A DNA stretch of 64,000 bases from Chloroflexi bacterium TSY (GTDB lineage Bacteria; Chloroflexota; Anaerolineae; Caldilineales; Caldilineaceae), in assembly GCA_019217005.1 (NCBI GenBank), contig JAHBNG010000036.1:62001-126000 (forward strand), in the 5' to 3' direction. A program made the position numbers and the translations under genes. Below the pieces are notes generated by a model. It ran no database searches, had not been told where the DNA came from, and saw only the letters and a list, made by a program, of their open reading frames with translations. Shown here piece by piece: positions 36,522 to 45,511 of the stretch (position 1 is the first letter of the stretch; the number at the start of each line of letters is the position of its first letter).

Positions 36522-36968
36522 TCACCGAAGAGATTTTGTCATATGAACAATCGAAGTAGTCCCACGCGGTTCACGATATGTTTCTGTATATCCGTAACGA
36601 CGATACAGGGCTAAATTTTCTTCCATACGTTCGTTTGTGTAGAGCCGGATGCAGTCACAACCGTGATCGACCGCACGCTCTTCTGCCCACTGGAGAAGAA
36701 ATTTACCTACGCCTTGTCCCTGCCACTCCGGCATCACTGCAACACTGTAGATCAGCGCACCTGCGTTATCGTAGTTCATCAGCAACAGACCGACTCGTTC
36801 GCCGCTCTCTTCAGCGATCGCTGTCTCATAAAGGTCGAGCGCTTGTCCATAATCAAGGGTCATTGGTTCTGGTTCCCGACCGAGTAACGGAACGTATTTT
36901 TGATATGCAGCTCTCGTGCAATCAGCGAGCCACTCAACATCGCTGGCTGAAGCCTGGCGTATTTTCAT
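36522..36968 (-). CDS. GNAT-family N-acetyltransferase
   Basis: 148 residues with a complete GNAT fold: YSVAVMPEWQGQGVGKFLLQWAEERA contains the Q/RxxGxG/A acetyl-CoA loop (QGQGVG), and ENLALYRRYGYTE is the usual C-terminal helix. GGAG precedes the ATG. Probable small-molecule N-acetyltransferase; substrate unknown. Confidence 0.9.
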   Translation of the reverse strand: MKIRQASASDVEWLADCTRAAYQKYVPLLGREPEPMTLDYGQALDLYETAIAEESGERVGLLLMNYDNAGALIYSVAVMPEWQGQGVGKFLLQWAEERAVDHGCDCIRLYTNERMEENLALYRRYGYTETYREPRGTTSIVHMTKSLR

Positions 36969-37931
36969 GTTGTCTCCTCATCGGCAGAATGTGTTCATCG
37001 CTCAGTCATCCGTGGGAATGCTCACACAACGAATGATGATACGTGGCCGGATTCTGTACATGATGACCAGCTCTGATGTTGGTGCCTTCAGCTGTTTTCC
37101 CATTGACGATGATGTTGGAGAAGCGAATGGGCAAACCCAATGCCAAATAGAAATTCATCCTATCCTGGAGGTGAAAATGCAAGTGGGGTTCAGAACTATG
37201 GCCTGAGTGTCCGCAGCGACCAATCACTTGTCCCTGTTTGACGGGGTCACCAATCTTGACCACAATGGCTCCCTTGATGAGGTGTGCGTACAAGGCGTAC
37301 TCGCTCTCGGCATGTTGTATGATGATATGGTTGCCGATGAAATTTCGCGTCATAAAATCAACGATCCCATAACCCACGAACGGCGCTGCTCGAATCTCGT
37401 CCACGACTTTGACAACTTTGCCATCAGCTACCGCAAGAATCTCTTTCCCATAACAGTAATAATCTTCTAAATCAGTTCCTGTGGAAACATGCCGGCGCAA
37501 CTGATCGTCAACGATGACAAAGTCGTATGCGTAGCGTTGTGTCAATGTATCCCACGAGTGCGAATCATCTGGGGTTGTTCCGCCATTATAGACAAACCAT
37601 TCTCCGCTAAATGGCAGAGCATACTCGACTTTGTTCACATACGGTATTGCAGAATCTTTTGTATCATAAGATCGGATCCGCAAATTCGTGTTTCCGATAC
37701 TTTGTGCCACAATCTGCACAAGCAAGAATGGATTGAAAAAGCTGAGTAACCCACTCAGAGAGAAGGTCAGGATCAACCCACGTTGGCCAAAGCGCCCAAT
37801 CGGACCCGATGTTGGCCATTCTTGACTCTGAGGATCTGTAGAAGTCTTAGATCCGTCAGCCAATATGACGTTTGCGACCAGGAAATAGATCAGAAAGTAA
37901 AGTGCAATCGCGACAAAGTAATTGAATCTGT

Positions 37932-38250
37932 GGGGTGGTTCATTTTAGGCGGACAATTAGGTTTACATTTTTGGGGGTGGTTCATTTTAGGCGGACAATT
38001 AGGTTTACATTTTTGCAAAGAGAAAAGATGTTTATATTTTCTACTTTGAGCCATGCTCAGGCAGAAAATGACCTCAATATAGATTTTTATCTATGTATCA
38101 AAAGTGTAAACCTAATTCTGAACCACCCCCATTTTTGCAAAGAGAAAAGATGTTTATATTTTCTACTTTGAGCCATGCTCAGGCAGAAAATGACCTCATA
38201 TAGATTTTTGTCTATGTATCAAAAGTGTAAACCTAATTCTGAACCACCCC
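37932..38250. mobile_element. 155-bp MITE family, outer copy (interrupted)
   Basis: The outer copy comprises 37932-37973 plus 38138-38250 (155 bp when the inner copy and its duplicate are removed). It starts GGGGTGGTTCATTTTAGG and ends with the complement of GGGGTGGTTCAGAATTAGG. It is flanked by the direct octamer GAATCTGT (37924-37931 and 38251-38258), a target-site duplication within the M23 peptidase gene. Confidence 0.92.
37974..38129. mobile_element. 155-bp MITE family, inner copy nested in outer copy
   Basis: A 156-bp copy with the same ends, inserted into the outer copy and flanked by the octamer CATTTTTG (37966-37973 and 38130-38137). Differs from the outer copy by a few bases. Nested insertion with its own duplication shows that at least two separate transposition events took place. 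Confidence 0.92.
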
Positions 38251-38466
38251 GAATCTGTAGTCAAAAATTAGCAGGCTGCATGCCAATACAGCCATAAATA
38301 TAGAAAACGATAGCCAAAATTCTCTCTTCAACATTCTGATAGCATCTCTATTCCAGGTCACTCCCTTAAGTAGAATCTATTCTTTGTACGTTAGCGATCG
38401 GGAGTCGAAAACATTTTGGCCCAACATTAAACCTTTGGCAGCGGTCAAACCATTGCGGTCTACTGG

Positions 38467-40098
38467 TCATGCCAAATCCTCTGCCCAATAAAACTGACCG
38501 TAGAGATAGATCAAGTTTTTGGGGTTCTCATCCAGTAGCGCGCCAAAGGAGACTTCCTCAACCTGCCGCCTGGGCCCCGGTGCATCTTCTCGATAGGCAG
38601 ACCGACGCGCAGCTGTTTCGCTGGCAAAGGCAATCCTTTGGTTTTGGTCATCCCGAAAGGCGTACAGTTTGCCACTCGTCGGCGTGGCAACATTTAGGTT
38701 GCCATCCACGAAAGGGCGCACACGCGTTTCTGGTGCACCGTGCGCCTCTAGAAATTCCAACCACGCTTTCTTCATCTGCCGGGCAATCTCGGGGTGCTGA
38801 TCGATGACGTTATGCATCTGCGCTGGATCGCTCTGCAAATTGTATAGCTCGGACGGTCCACCCTGGGGCGCACAGAGAAAGGCCCACTCATCGCTGGTCA
38901 CCGTGCTGGGTTCCACAATGCGGTCTGAGCCGACCCAGCCATCAAAAACGGCGCCCTGTACAGGAACATACGAAGCATCTCCCGCAGTCGGCGGGAAGCG
39001 GCTGGAAAAGGCATAGTCACGAAGCGTACTCTTTTCTCTAGCCACCAGGGGCCAGAATGATTGACCTTGAACGTGATGAGGAATCGGAAGATCCATAAAG
39101 TCCAATACCGATGGGAATAGATCGACCGGCTGGACCAACCCCGATACTCGTGTACCTGCGCCTACTCCTTCAGGGTGATAAACAATCATGGGAACACGGG
39201 CTGTGATCTCATACAGAGTGCCCAATTCAGCGCCGGGCTTGCCTTGAAGGTCGTGTTCACCAAAGAGATGACCATGATCCGAGATCCAAATAATCAACGT
39301 ATTTTTAAAGAGGCCCAGCCGCTCTGCCAGATGCAAAAATTTGCCCATCCAGCGATCCACCAACGTCACATTGCCCGCATAGAGGGCGCGCGCGTTTTGT
39401 CGCTCCGCATCACTCATGTAGGTGGGGCGGCCATACTGAGGATAGAGCATCTGGTCACCTTGATAAGTGGGAGCTGCATAACGAGCATAGTCATAGATTG
39501 GACAATCAAAGGGTTCGTGGGGATCCCACATGTCGATCCAGAGAAAGAAGGAGTCATGAGTGTGATTGCTTTCAAGCCAGTCCATAGCCGCCGAGAGGGT
39601 GCGCGGTGAACAGTATTCACGCTCATACTGTCGGTTGAAGTGATTGCGCAAGTAAGAATCCAGGCTGGCTATGTTCTTGACCTTATGAGGCTGGGACGGT
39701 TGTTGAACCGGCAGTTGGGGATCGGTAATCCACCAATCTCCCTTTTGCCCGCGCACAAATTCCAGCCCCTTAAATCCGCGCGTATAGTTATAATCGTGGG
39801 TGCCCAGCATGGGCGTGTCCCAGATCATCTGGGTGTGAATATTGTTCTGAGCCAAAATCTGGGCCAGGGTAAGGTCGTTCGGTCCGAGTGGCTGCCAGCC
39901 GCGGAAGGGAAAACCATAGCGCCCGGTGCAGAGATCCCAACGCGCTGGAACGGTGGGATAGGATGCGATGTAGTACTGTTCAAAGACGGCAGCGCGCTGA
40001 GCAAATTCGTCCAAATTGGGGGTGTGAATCCAGGTATTCCCATAACAGCCCAAATAATCACGGCGGAATGTATCATTCATGATGACAATGACGTTCAT
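38467..40098 (-). CDS. sulfatase-like hydrolase with Thr in the nucleophile position
   Basis: 543-residue member of the alkaline phosphatase/sulfatase superfamily. It opens VIVIMNDTFRRDYLGCYGN with the metal-binding Asp, and keeps WISDHGHLFGEHDL near residue 290. In true sulfatases the Cys or Ser of C/S-x-P-x-R is converted to formylglycine; here the site reads SYPTVPARWDLCTGR, with Thr instead. The protein could be a phosphodiesterase or phosphonate-type hydrolase, or a sulfatase subfamily with another mechanism. AAGGAG precedes the ATG. No signal peptide is seen. Downstream end of the minus-strand catabolic cluster. Confidence 0.82.
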   Translation of the reverse strand: MNVIVIMNDTFRRDYLGCYGNTWIHTPNLDEFAQRAAVFEQYYIASYPTVPARWDLCTGRYGFPFRGWQPLGPNDLTLAQILAQNNIHTQMIWDTPMLGTHDYNYTRGFKGLEFVRGQKGDWWITDPQLPVQQPSQPHKVKNIASLDSYLRNHFNRQYEREYCSPRTLSAAMDWLESNHTHDSFFLWIDMWDPHEPFDCPIYDYARYAAPTYQGDQMLYPQYGRPTYMSDAERQNARALYAGNVTLVDRWMGKFLHLAERLGLFKNTLIIWISDHGHLFGEHDLQGKPGAELGTLYEITARVPMIVYHPEGVGAGTRVSGLVQPVDLFPSVLDFMDLPIPHHVQGQSFWPLVAREKSTLRDYAFSSRFPPTAGDASYVPVQGAVFDGWVGSDRIVEPSTVTSDEWAFLCAPQGGPSELYNLQSDPAQMHNVIDQHPEIARQMKKAWLEFLEAHGAPETRVRPFVDGNLNVATPTSGKLYAFRDDQNQRIAFASETAARRSAYREDAPGPRRQVEEVSFGALLDENPKNLIYLYGQFYWAEDLA

Positions 40099-40132
40099 AA
40101 AAAGACTCCTTGCTTATCGTCGTTAGTTATGG

Positions 40133-40221
40133 CTAAGTGCTTATCCGAAAAGCTCTGTGACGATCTATTCTCACTCGAGCAGATGGTCGGACTCACAACC
40201 ACTTTTCGGATAGGTTCTAAG
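40133..40221. repeat. MITE-like element, 89 bp
   Basis: The inverted ends share TATCCGAAAAG (left arm 40133-40152, right arm 40202-40221), with weaker similarity to the outer edges (CTAAG.GC against CTTAGAAC). No ORF. It abuts the stop codon of the LDH2-type gene and lies just upstream of the sulfatase-like gene. Confidence 0.6.
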
Positions 40222-41297
40222 TCAAAGTTTTTTGGATAGCAACTCCGCCTCAACGCCAAGCGCATGGACCGCCTGCTCCAAATCCGTCAGCGTTACGTGG
40301 TTGAGCGGAATGCCGTCACGGACATATTCGGCACGGCGGAGGGCCTCGATTTCGCCGGGTGTATAAATCTGTGTATGACCAACGGCCAAACGACACGCAT
40401 GAATCTGTTGGATAGCGCGATCAACTCGCTCTTTGAACCGGTCCACGTCCTCAAACGCATCGACCTTGATCGCAGCCACAAAATGTCCATCCAGGCCAGG
40501 CGTTGGTCCGTCTACCATGTTGCCCAATTCCAGACCATAGGCAGCACCCGACAGCATGGAGGAGAGAATGCCCATAATCAGCGCCAGCCCAGTGCCTTTG
40601 AAACCACCAATGGGAGCCAGAAGGCCATCGATGGCGGCGGTGGGATCGGGGGTCGGTCGGCCTTGGCTGTCAAGCGCCCAGCCTTCAGGCAAAGGTAACC
40701 CTTTCTGCTCGTAGATACGGATCTTGCCGTGGGATGACCCGCTAAAGGCCGCATCATAGAGGATAGGCAATTCGTCTCCCGCGGGGATGGCAAAGCCGAG
40801 CGGGTTGATACCCAGATCTTTTCTGCCCCGCCCCACGGTGCCATGGTGGGCAACGCATTGGTGGTGGCGATGCCGATCATATCATGTTCAAGCGCTTGAG
40901 CCGCAAAATAGGCCATTGCACCGCTGTGGTTACTACCCCGAATGCCAGCCGCCGCGATCCCATGCAGATTGGCCCGTTCCAAGACCTGCTGCATGGCAAA
41001 GTTCATGCCGATCTGCCCCATGCTGTTGGCCCCATCCACCACCAGACAGGCCCCAAACTCGCGCACGACATGAGGTCTCCCCCGCACGTTGACGCCGTCG
41101 ACCGTCAGCTTTTTTATGTACTCGGGTACCCGCAAAACGCCATGGGAGTGGATGCCGCTCAAATCTGCATAGACAAGCGTATCGGCCAACAGGTGGGCAT
41201 CATCAGCCGTCATGCCGCAGCATTCAAAAGCGTTCTGAACAACCTGCAATAATTTGGTAGAATCGACTCGGTGTTCGGCTTTACTTGGTTTCATCAT
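40222..41297 (-). pseudogene. LDH2/malate dehydrogenase-family oxidoreductase, one frameshift
   Basis: NAD(P)-dependent 2-hydroxy-acid dehydrogenase of the LDH2 (not Rossmann) family. The first part has HSHGVLRVPEYI (residues about 50-61), GNSMGQIGMNFAMQQ-like text and GIRGSNHSGAMAYFA. The frame breaks at about 40815-40822 within an A run on the coding strand and resumes as DLGINPLGFAIPAGDELPI, GGFKGTGLALIMGILSSML and NMVDGP. One added A restores about 358 residues. ATG 41297 overlaps the stop of the MBL gene (ATGATGA), so the two are coupled. Probably a sugar-acid or ureidoglycolate-type dehydrogenase. Confidence 0.85.
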
Positions 41298-42130
41298 CTA
41301 CTTTCGTCTAGCACTTCCTGCACAATCTTATTCACCGTCGCCATGTGGCGTTTGGGCATCTTGTGCTTCTTACGGTCGAGACGGTCACCGATAAATTCGG
41401 CAAAGTCTGCTTGCGGTGCAATATCATGGGCGGAAATACCCCTTTGGAGCGACGTTCTGACAAACTCGCGCACGCCGTGCAAATAATCTGGGAGCCAGTG
41501 CAGCCAATCTTGGACATTCTCGGCGTCATAGACGACGGGACCATGCCCAGGAATCAAGATCTCGATATCCATTTGGGCTAACTTGCGCAGAGATGCTTCC
41601 AACACAACGCTGTTGCCATCGCCAATGGCTGGCACAATACCGGTGACGACAGCGTCACCAGCAATCAACAGCTTTTCTTCTTCGACATAGATGGAGATAC
41701 CATCCTGGCTGTGACCCGGTGTTGGCGCGAGATGGAGGTGCTTATCGCCCAGATCGAGAAATAGCTCATCCCGAAAGGTAATGGTGGGCCAGGCAATTTG
41801 CTGGCGTAGATGGGCTGGCGTGCTGTCGGCGCGCTTTGCCAACGTGGGGAGGAGTCGCTCGATCTCAACCGGAGTCAAGGCATGGGCAAAGACATCGGCC
41901 CCCTGAAAAGGCAACGTGCCCAACACATGGTCGCCGTGACCGTGGGTGAGCAGCAGCCGGTTGGCGCGGAAGCCCTTTTGCTGGATAAAGTCGACCATCT
42001 CTTGGCCTTCGCTGGTGTAGGTGCCCGCGTCAACTGCCCAAGCTCCCCGCTTGCTCAGGATGATGGCGTTTTTGCCCTCTGCGACCTGATGCTCTACGGC
42101 ATAGATGCCGGAAGCAACTTCATAAATCAT
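41294..42130 (-). CDS. MBL-fold metallohydrolase
   Basis: The metallo-beta-lactamase motif THGHGDHVLG (residues about 62-71) is followed by PTPGHSQDGISIY and AGDAVVTGIVP, with the late GHGPVVYD. About 278 residues. ATG 42130 (MIYEVASGIYAVEHQ) starts inside the end of the Gfo/Idh gene (11-bp overlap). Substrate unknown; in this setting a lactonase or thioesterase-like role in sugar-acid breakdown is possible. Confidence 0.88.
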   Translation of the reverse strand: MIYEVASGIYAVEHQVAEGKNAIILSKRGAWAVDAGTYTSEGQEMVDFIQQKGFRANRLLLTHGHGDHVLGTLPFQGADVFAHALTPVEIERLLPTLAKRADSTPAHLRQQIAWPTITFRDELFLDLGDKHLHLAPTPGHSQDGISIYVEEEKLLIAGDAVVTGIVPAIGDGNSVVLEASLRKLAQMDIEILIPGHGPVVYDAENVQDWLHWLPDYLHGVREFVRTSLQRGISAHDIAPQADFAEFIGDRLDRKKHKMPKRHMATVNKIVQEVLDESR

Positions 42131-43160
42131 AGAGATTCCCAAACCTTTCGGCCAGATGAATTGCCCGACCCGATGCCGCGGATTCGTAACCAGCCTGCAC
42201 GATGGCCAAACTGCGCCGCTCGCTCATACCTGTGGTTGGTCCAACGGCTATATTATTTACATAGTCCGCAAATGCGTTCATCTCCAGAGCATAGTCAGAG
42301 AGAGCCGCCGGCGGATAGGGCTGAATCTCTGAGCCGGCATCACCAGTTTCGGCATTGAAGAGACGATAGCCATGCTTGGATGCGTGAATGCTACCCTTCT
42401 CGCCATGCAGCGTATAGCCGCCCAAATCACCATAGAGTTTGCTTTCGCTCGTCTGCAGGATCGAGACGGCAACGCCACTCTCCAGCGTGAGCAGACCGTT
42501 CATGGTGCCTTCCAGATCAGTGCGTTCGAAAGAGTCGGTCTTATGCTCCTGCATGTAGACTGTAGCAAATTCACCAAAGATCGTGCGCATCTGCGCGACC
42601 GTGTGAATCCCATGCAGCATCCAGGTGCCGGTACCGCCTGCGTCCAATGTGGTCAGCCAGGCGCGCCGGCCAGGATAGCCAAAGTTGGGAGCGCGAAAGC
42701 CAGCCTGAACCGATGCAGATGTTAGCTGACCAATCGGTTCGCCACGCTGAATCACGTCGCGCAAAAAGTGAGTCATGGGCGTGTAGGAGGCATTTTCGGC
42801 AACGTAAAGCTTGATGCCGTGGGCGTTGGCTGCTTCGATCATGCGGGTGGCATCAGCCACAGTTAAAGCCATCGGCTTTTCGACTAAGATATGCTTTCCG
42901 GCTTCGGCGGCAGCTAAGGCCATTGGGCAGTGTAAAGGATGGGGCGTACAGATGGAGACAGCATCAATCGTTGGATCCGAGAGCGCATCAGTATAGTCAA
43001 CGTGGTTTGTGGAGATACCCCATTCGGTGGCAGCCGCCGCCAAGTGTTCGGCATCATTGTCGATCAGTGCCGCGACCGTCATCTTAGCGTCGAGTTCTTT
43101 TATGGCTTCAACATGACGTTTACCGGCCCAGCCGATTCCGATAATCGCAATTCGCAACAT
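42120..43160 (-). CDS. Gfo/Idh/MocA-family oxidoreductase
   Basis: NAD(P)-dependent sugar dehydrogenase type. The Rossmann motif is IAIIGIGWAGKRHVEAI (residues 4-20), followed by DAVSICTPHPLHCPMA, AGKHILVEKPMA with the catalytic Lys, and YVAENASYTP. Start 43160 leaves about 346 residues; the earlier frame start adds an unrelated tail. Next to dehydrogenases, an enolase-superfamily enzyme and a Dpp importer, so it probably oxidises a sugar or inositol-like intermediate. Confidence 0.9.
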   Translation of the reverse strand: MLRIAIIGIGWAGKRHVEAIKELDAKMTVAALIDNDAEHLAAAATEWGISTNHVDYTDALSDPTIDAVSICTPHPLHCPMALAAAEAGKHILVEKPMALTVADATRMIEAANAHGIKLYVAENASYTPMTHFLRDVIQRGEPIGQLTSASVQAGFRAPNFGYPGRRAWLTTLDAGGTGTWMLHGIHTVAQMRTIFGEFATVYMQEHKTDSFERTDLEGTMNGLLTLESGVAVSILQTSESKLYGDLGGYTLHGEKGSIHASKHGYRLFNAETGDAGSEIQPYPPAALSDYALEMNAFADYVNNIAVGPTTGMSERRSLAIVQAGYESAASGRAIHLAERFGNLYDL

Positions 43161-43252
43161 GTTTTTATGTTCTTTCTTTTCCGTGGCACAGTCACTCACT
43201 GTCGTGTGTTTTGTACTGTTGGTAGCCACTATGCCTCATTGGGGAATATTCT

Positions 43253-44509
43253 TCATGCAGCCCATATTGGTGCCTCCAGGCAGCGACCGTAAAACGTATC
43301 AAAATCTTTTGATCCATCATCATCCCGAACTTCCAATCGAATGCCCGGTACAAAGCCAGGCAGATCGCCGAAATGATAGGTCTCGTGACGCTGTTGCTCT
43401 GTCGCAAAGTGCCAGCGATCACCCTCTGGATAGATGACGGTTGAGATACGACGCGGCGCTTCCAATGGCGTATCTCCAGTGCGAAGCGAGGCGACAGCGT
43501 TTTCATCCACCTCAATGCCCAGTCCAGGTTCATTTGGTACAGTCATCAAGCCAGCGGTTGGCTTCGGCGGGGGTACAATATCGTGCTGCCAGAGATCATG
43601 AGCAGCTAAATGGGCCAACGTACCTTGTACAAAGACTGACGCCAGATGGGTCACCCAAGCTGCCCGCAAGCCAGCACCAACGGTTTGAATCCAAAACGGC
43701 ATACGCGCCTCTTCCGCGACTGCTGCCTGTTGGCGGATGGCTTCTACATCACCACCGCCTAGAACAAAACCATCGCACAAGCCGCGCCCGATTTGGTCAA
43801 AGGCTGGTACACCGCGATCATAGTTGGGAACAGATCGAACGTGGCAGCAACCGCTGCCGTAATGGGCGGCGATCGGCTTATCAATTTTTTGGCGCAACGT
43901 TTGATATCCAGCCGCGTCTCGTTGCGGAATCGGCGACTCGAAGCCGCCGACACAATCATATTCCGCTAGGGCTTGCAGAATCGGCAGGGCCTGACGGGCC
44001 TCGCGTAGGTGACCGTTGAAATCGAGCCAGAATTTGAATCCTTTGGGGGCGACCGCCGCAACCCGCGCAATCTGTTCCAGTGGATCCCACCAGGGACGGC
44101 ACTTGAATTTGTAAACCCGATAGCCCAGCGACACGGCACGCTCAGTCTGTGCTGCCCAAACGTCGGGTGGTAGATCGATGGACCAATAAGCAAAAGGAAC
44201 GTGCTGCCGTATCTTCCGCCCCATCAGCGCATGCGCAGGAACGCCCAATGCCTTGCCCACGGCATCATAACAGGCCATTTGGATGCCGCTATGCGTGATC
44301 TGTTTTAACCCAGATAGGGCGTTCTGGCCAACAAAGGCCGAGACATCCGTCGGCTGTCCAAGATCTTCGCCATAACCGACGATGCCTTTTTCCAAGTGTA
44401 ATCGATAGAGCACAATGCGGCCTGGGTGATTGGACCGATAGAGGTGCGGGGCCACGTCAGAAATCAAGTCTAACTTGAGGGGAACGGTGTCAATCTGTTG
44501 GATTTTCAT
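43253..44509 (-). CDS. mandelate racemase/muconate lactonizing enzyme-family protein
   Basis: Enolase superfamily. After the N-terminal capping domain (MKIQQIDTVPLKLDLIS) the barrel shows KFKCRP (the KxK acid/base pair, about residue 140), FWLDFNGH (metal Asp), GGFESPIPQ (metal Glu) and the C-terminal region GGGDVEAIRQQA. About 418 residues. Such enzymes dehydrate or epimerise acid sugars. The third metal ligand and the reaction cannot be fixed by eye. Confidence 0.82.
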   Translation of the reverse strand: MKIQQIDTVPLKLDLISDVAPHLYRSNHPGRIVLYRLHLEKGIVGYGEDLGQPTDVSAFVGQNALSGLKQITHSGIQMACYDAVGKALGVPAHALMGRKIRQHVPFAYWSIDLPPDVWAAQTERAVSLGYRVYKFKCRPWWDPLEQIARVAAVAPKGFKFWLDFNGHLREARQALPILQALAEYDCVGGFESPIPQRDAAGYQTLRQKIDKPIAAHYGSGCCHVRSVPNYDRGVPAFDQIGRGLCDGFVLGGGDVEAIRQQAAVAEEARMPFWIQTVGAGLRAAWVTHLASVFVQGTLAHLAAHDLWQHDIVPPPKPTAGLMTVPNEPGLGIEVDENAVASLRTGDTPLEAPRRISTVIYPEGDRWHFATEQQRHETYHFGDLPGFVPGIRLEVRDDDGSKDFDTFYGRCLEAPIWAA

Positions 44510-44558
44510 ATAATTCGCTCTCAATGTGTGATCAATAGAGTGTGATCAATACCTAGCC

Positions 44559-45401
44559 TCATTGCACCCAATGGCGATACAAAGGTTTGACCTCTTCAGG
44601 CAGCGCCTCGTAAACTTCGCGGCGCACGGGCACAGACTCATAATTCTTGCCGCCAGTCTCCACCACCATCATAGTATGTTCAGGGGTGCCGATCATGGTT
44701 GGATTCAGGTTGAGCCACCACGGGGCGTAGCGGACAATGAGCGCCACCCGCGGCTGCGGGCTGATGTTGGATGCCACGGCGTGCCAAAGCCGGCTGTCAT
44801 AGAGTAGAACACTACCAGGACTGCCGCTGACTTGAAGTTCAGTAGGGTATGGTGCATCGCGGTCAATGTCGGCCATATCACCCGCGGATGGGTTGCGGCG
44901 GGAACGATGGCTACCTGGAATGACGAAGGTACCGCCCGTTTCCGCACCAAAGGGGGATAGCATCCAGATGGTGGAGAGATGCAGTAGAGCGTCGGGATAG
45001 GGCGCCCGCACGTGCGAGGCATTGGTCTGGTTATAGGGCCAGTCTGCGTGCCAGTAGCCGCGCTCATTGCCAGGGTGGTTGATGACGCAATCAGTACAGG
45101 AGATGCGCACATAGGGGCCAAAACATGCCTCGGCGATATCCAATATGCGTCGATCGGCCAAATAGGGCGCAATGCTTTGGGTGTGGTTAATCACCTGCTT
45201 GAGGTTACCCACACCCGAGACGCCTATGCGATGGCCCCGCGCCCGCGTTTTGGCCAGTTCTGCCTCAGCCTGAGCTGCCTGCGCCGCCTGGACGGCTATG
45301 ATATCATCGCGGATTGCCCTCACTTGATCGGCTGGAATAACATTCTCGATGACGCATAATCCATCCACCTGCAATTGACGAAGTGGTTCTGTAATCGACA
45401 T
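44559..45401 (-). CDS. phytanoyl-CoA dioxygenase (PhyH)-family protein
   Basis: Fe(II)/2-oxoglutarate-dependent oxygenase. The metal triad is readable: YWHADWPYN (HxD, about residue 122-124) and SRLWHAVASN (distal His), with RVALIVRYAPWW supplying the 2-oxoglutarate Arg. GGAGATAAAC precedes ATG 45401. About 280 residues. Probably hydroxylates a small organic substrate; PhyH genes are common in Chloroflexota catabolic islands with Dpp transporters. Confidence 0.85.
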   Translation of the reverse strand: MSITEPLRQLQVDGLCVIENVIPADQVRAIRDDIIAVQAAQAAQAEAELAKTRARGHRIGVSGVGNLKQVINHTQSIAPYLADRRILDIAEACFGPYVRISCTDCVINHPGNERGYWHADWPYNQTNASHVRAPYPDALLHLSTIWMLSPFGAETGGTFVIPGSHRSRRNPSAGDMADIDRDAPYPTELQVSGSPGSVLLYDSRLWHAVASNISPQPRVALIVRYAPWWLNLNPTMIGTPEHTMMVVETGGKNYESVPVRREVYEALPEEVKPLYRHWVQ

Positions 45402-45511
45402 GTTTATCTCCTGTGTAAACCTATGGAGTGCGTGGTGCGTCAAGCGACCCCTAACAAACCACGCACTCCGAAACATGGGTAGTATACCACCCCATTTTTG
45501 TGATTGCTCAC

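Larger units (their letters stand above)
37006..38334 (-). pseudogene. M23 metallopeptidase gene split by nested MITEs
   Basis: The intact gene can be rebuilt. The first 28 codons run from ATG 38334 (MLKREFWLSFSIFMAVLA) to 38251, and the frame resumes at 37923 after the 319-bp insertion and one copy of the 8-bp duplication, giving 333 residues. Two N-terminal membrane helices precede an M23/LytM domain: GNHIIIQH, LYAHLIKG, HLHFHLQDRM, with the zinc ligands H, D (AYDFV region) and HxH. As it stands the upstream part stops after reading a few codons of the element. The 3' part might still be expressed from a TTG at 37863 without its first helix. Confidence 0.88.

Noticed and set aside
37932..38250. 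CRISPR-like repeat array
   Set aside because: The repeats are two nested MITE copies with target duplications, not regular repeats with spacers.
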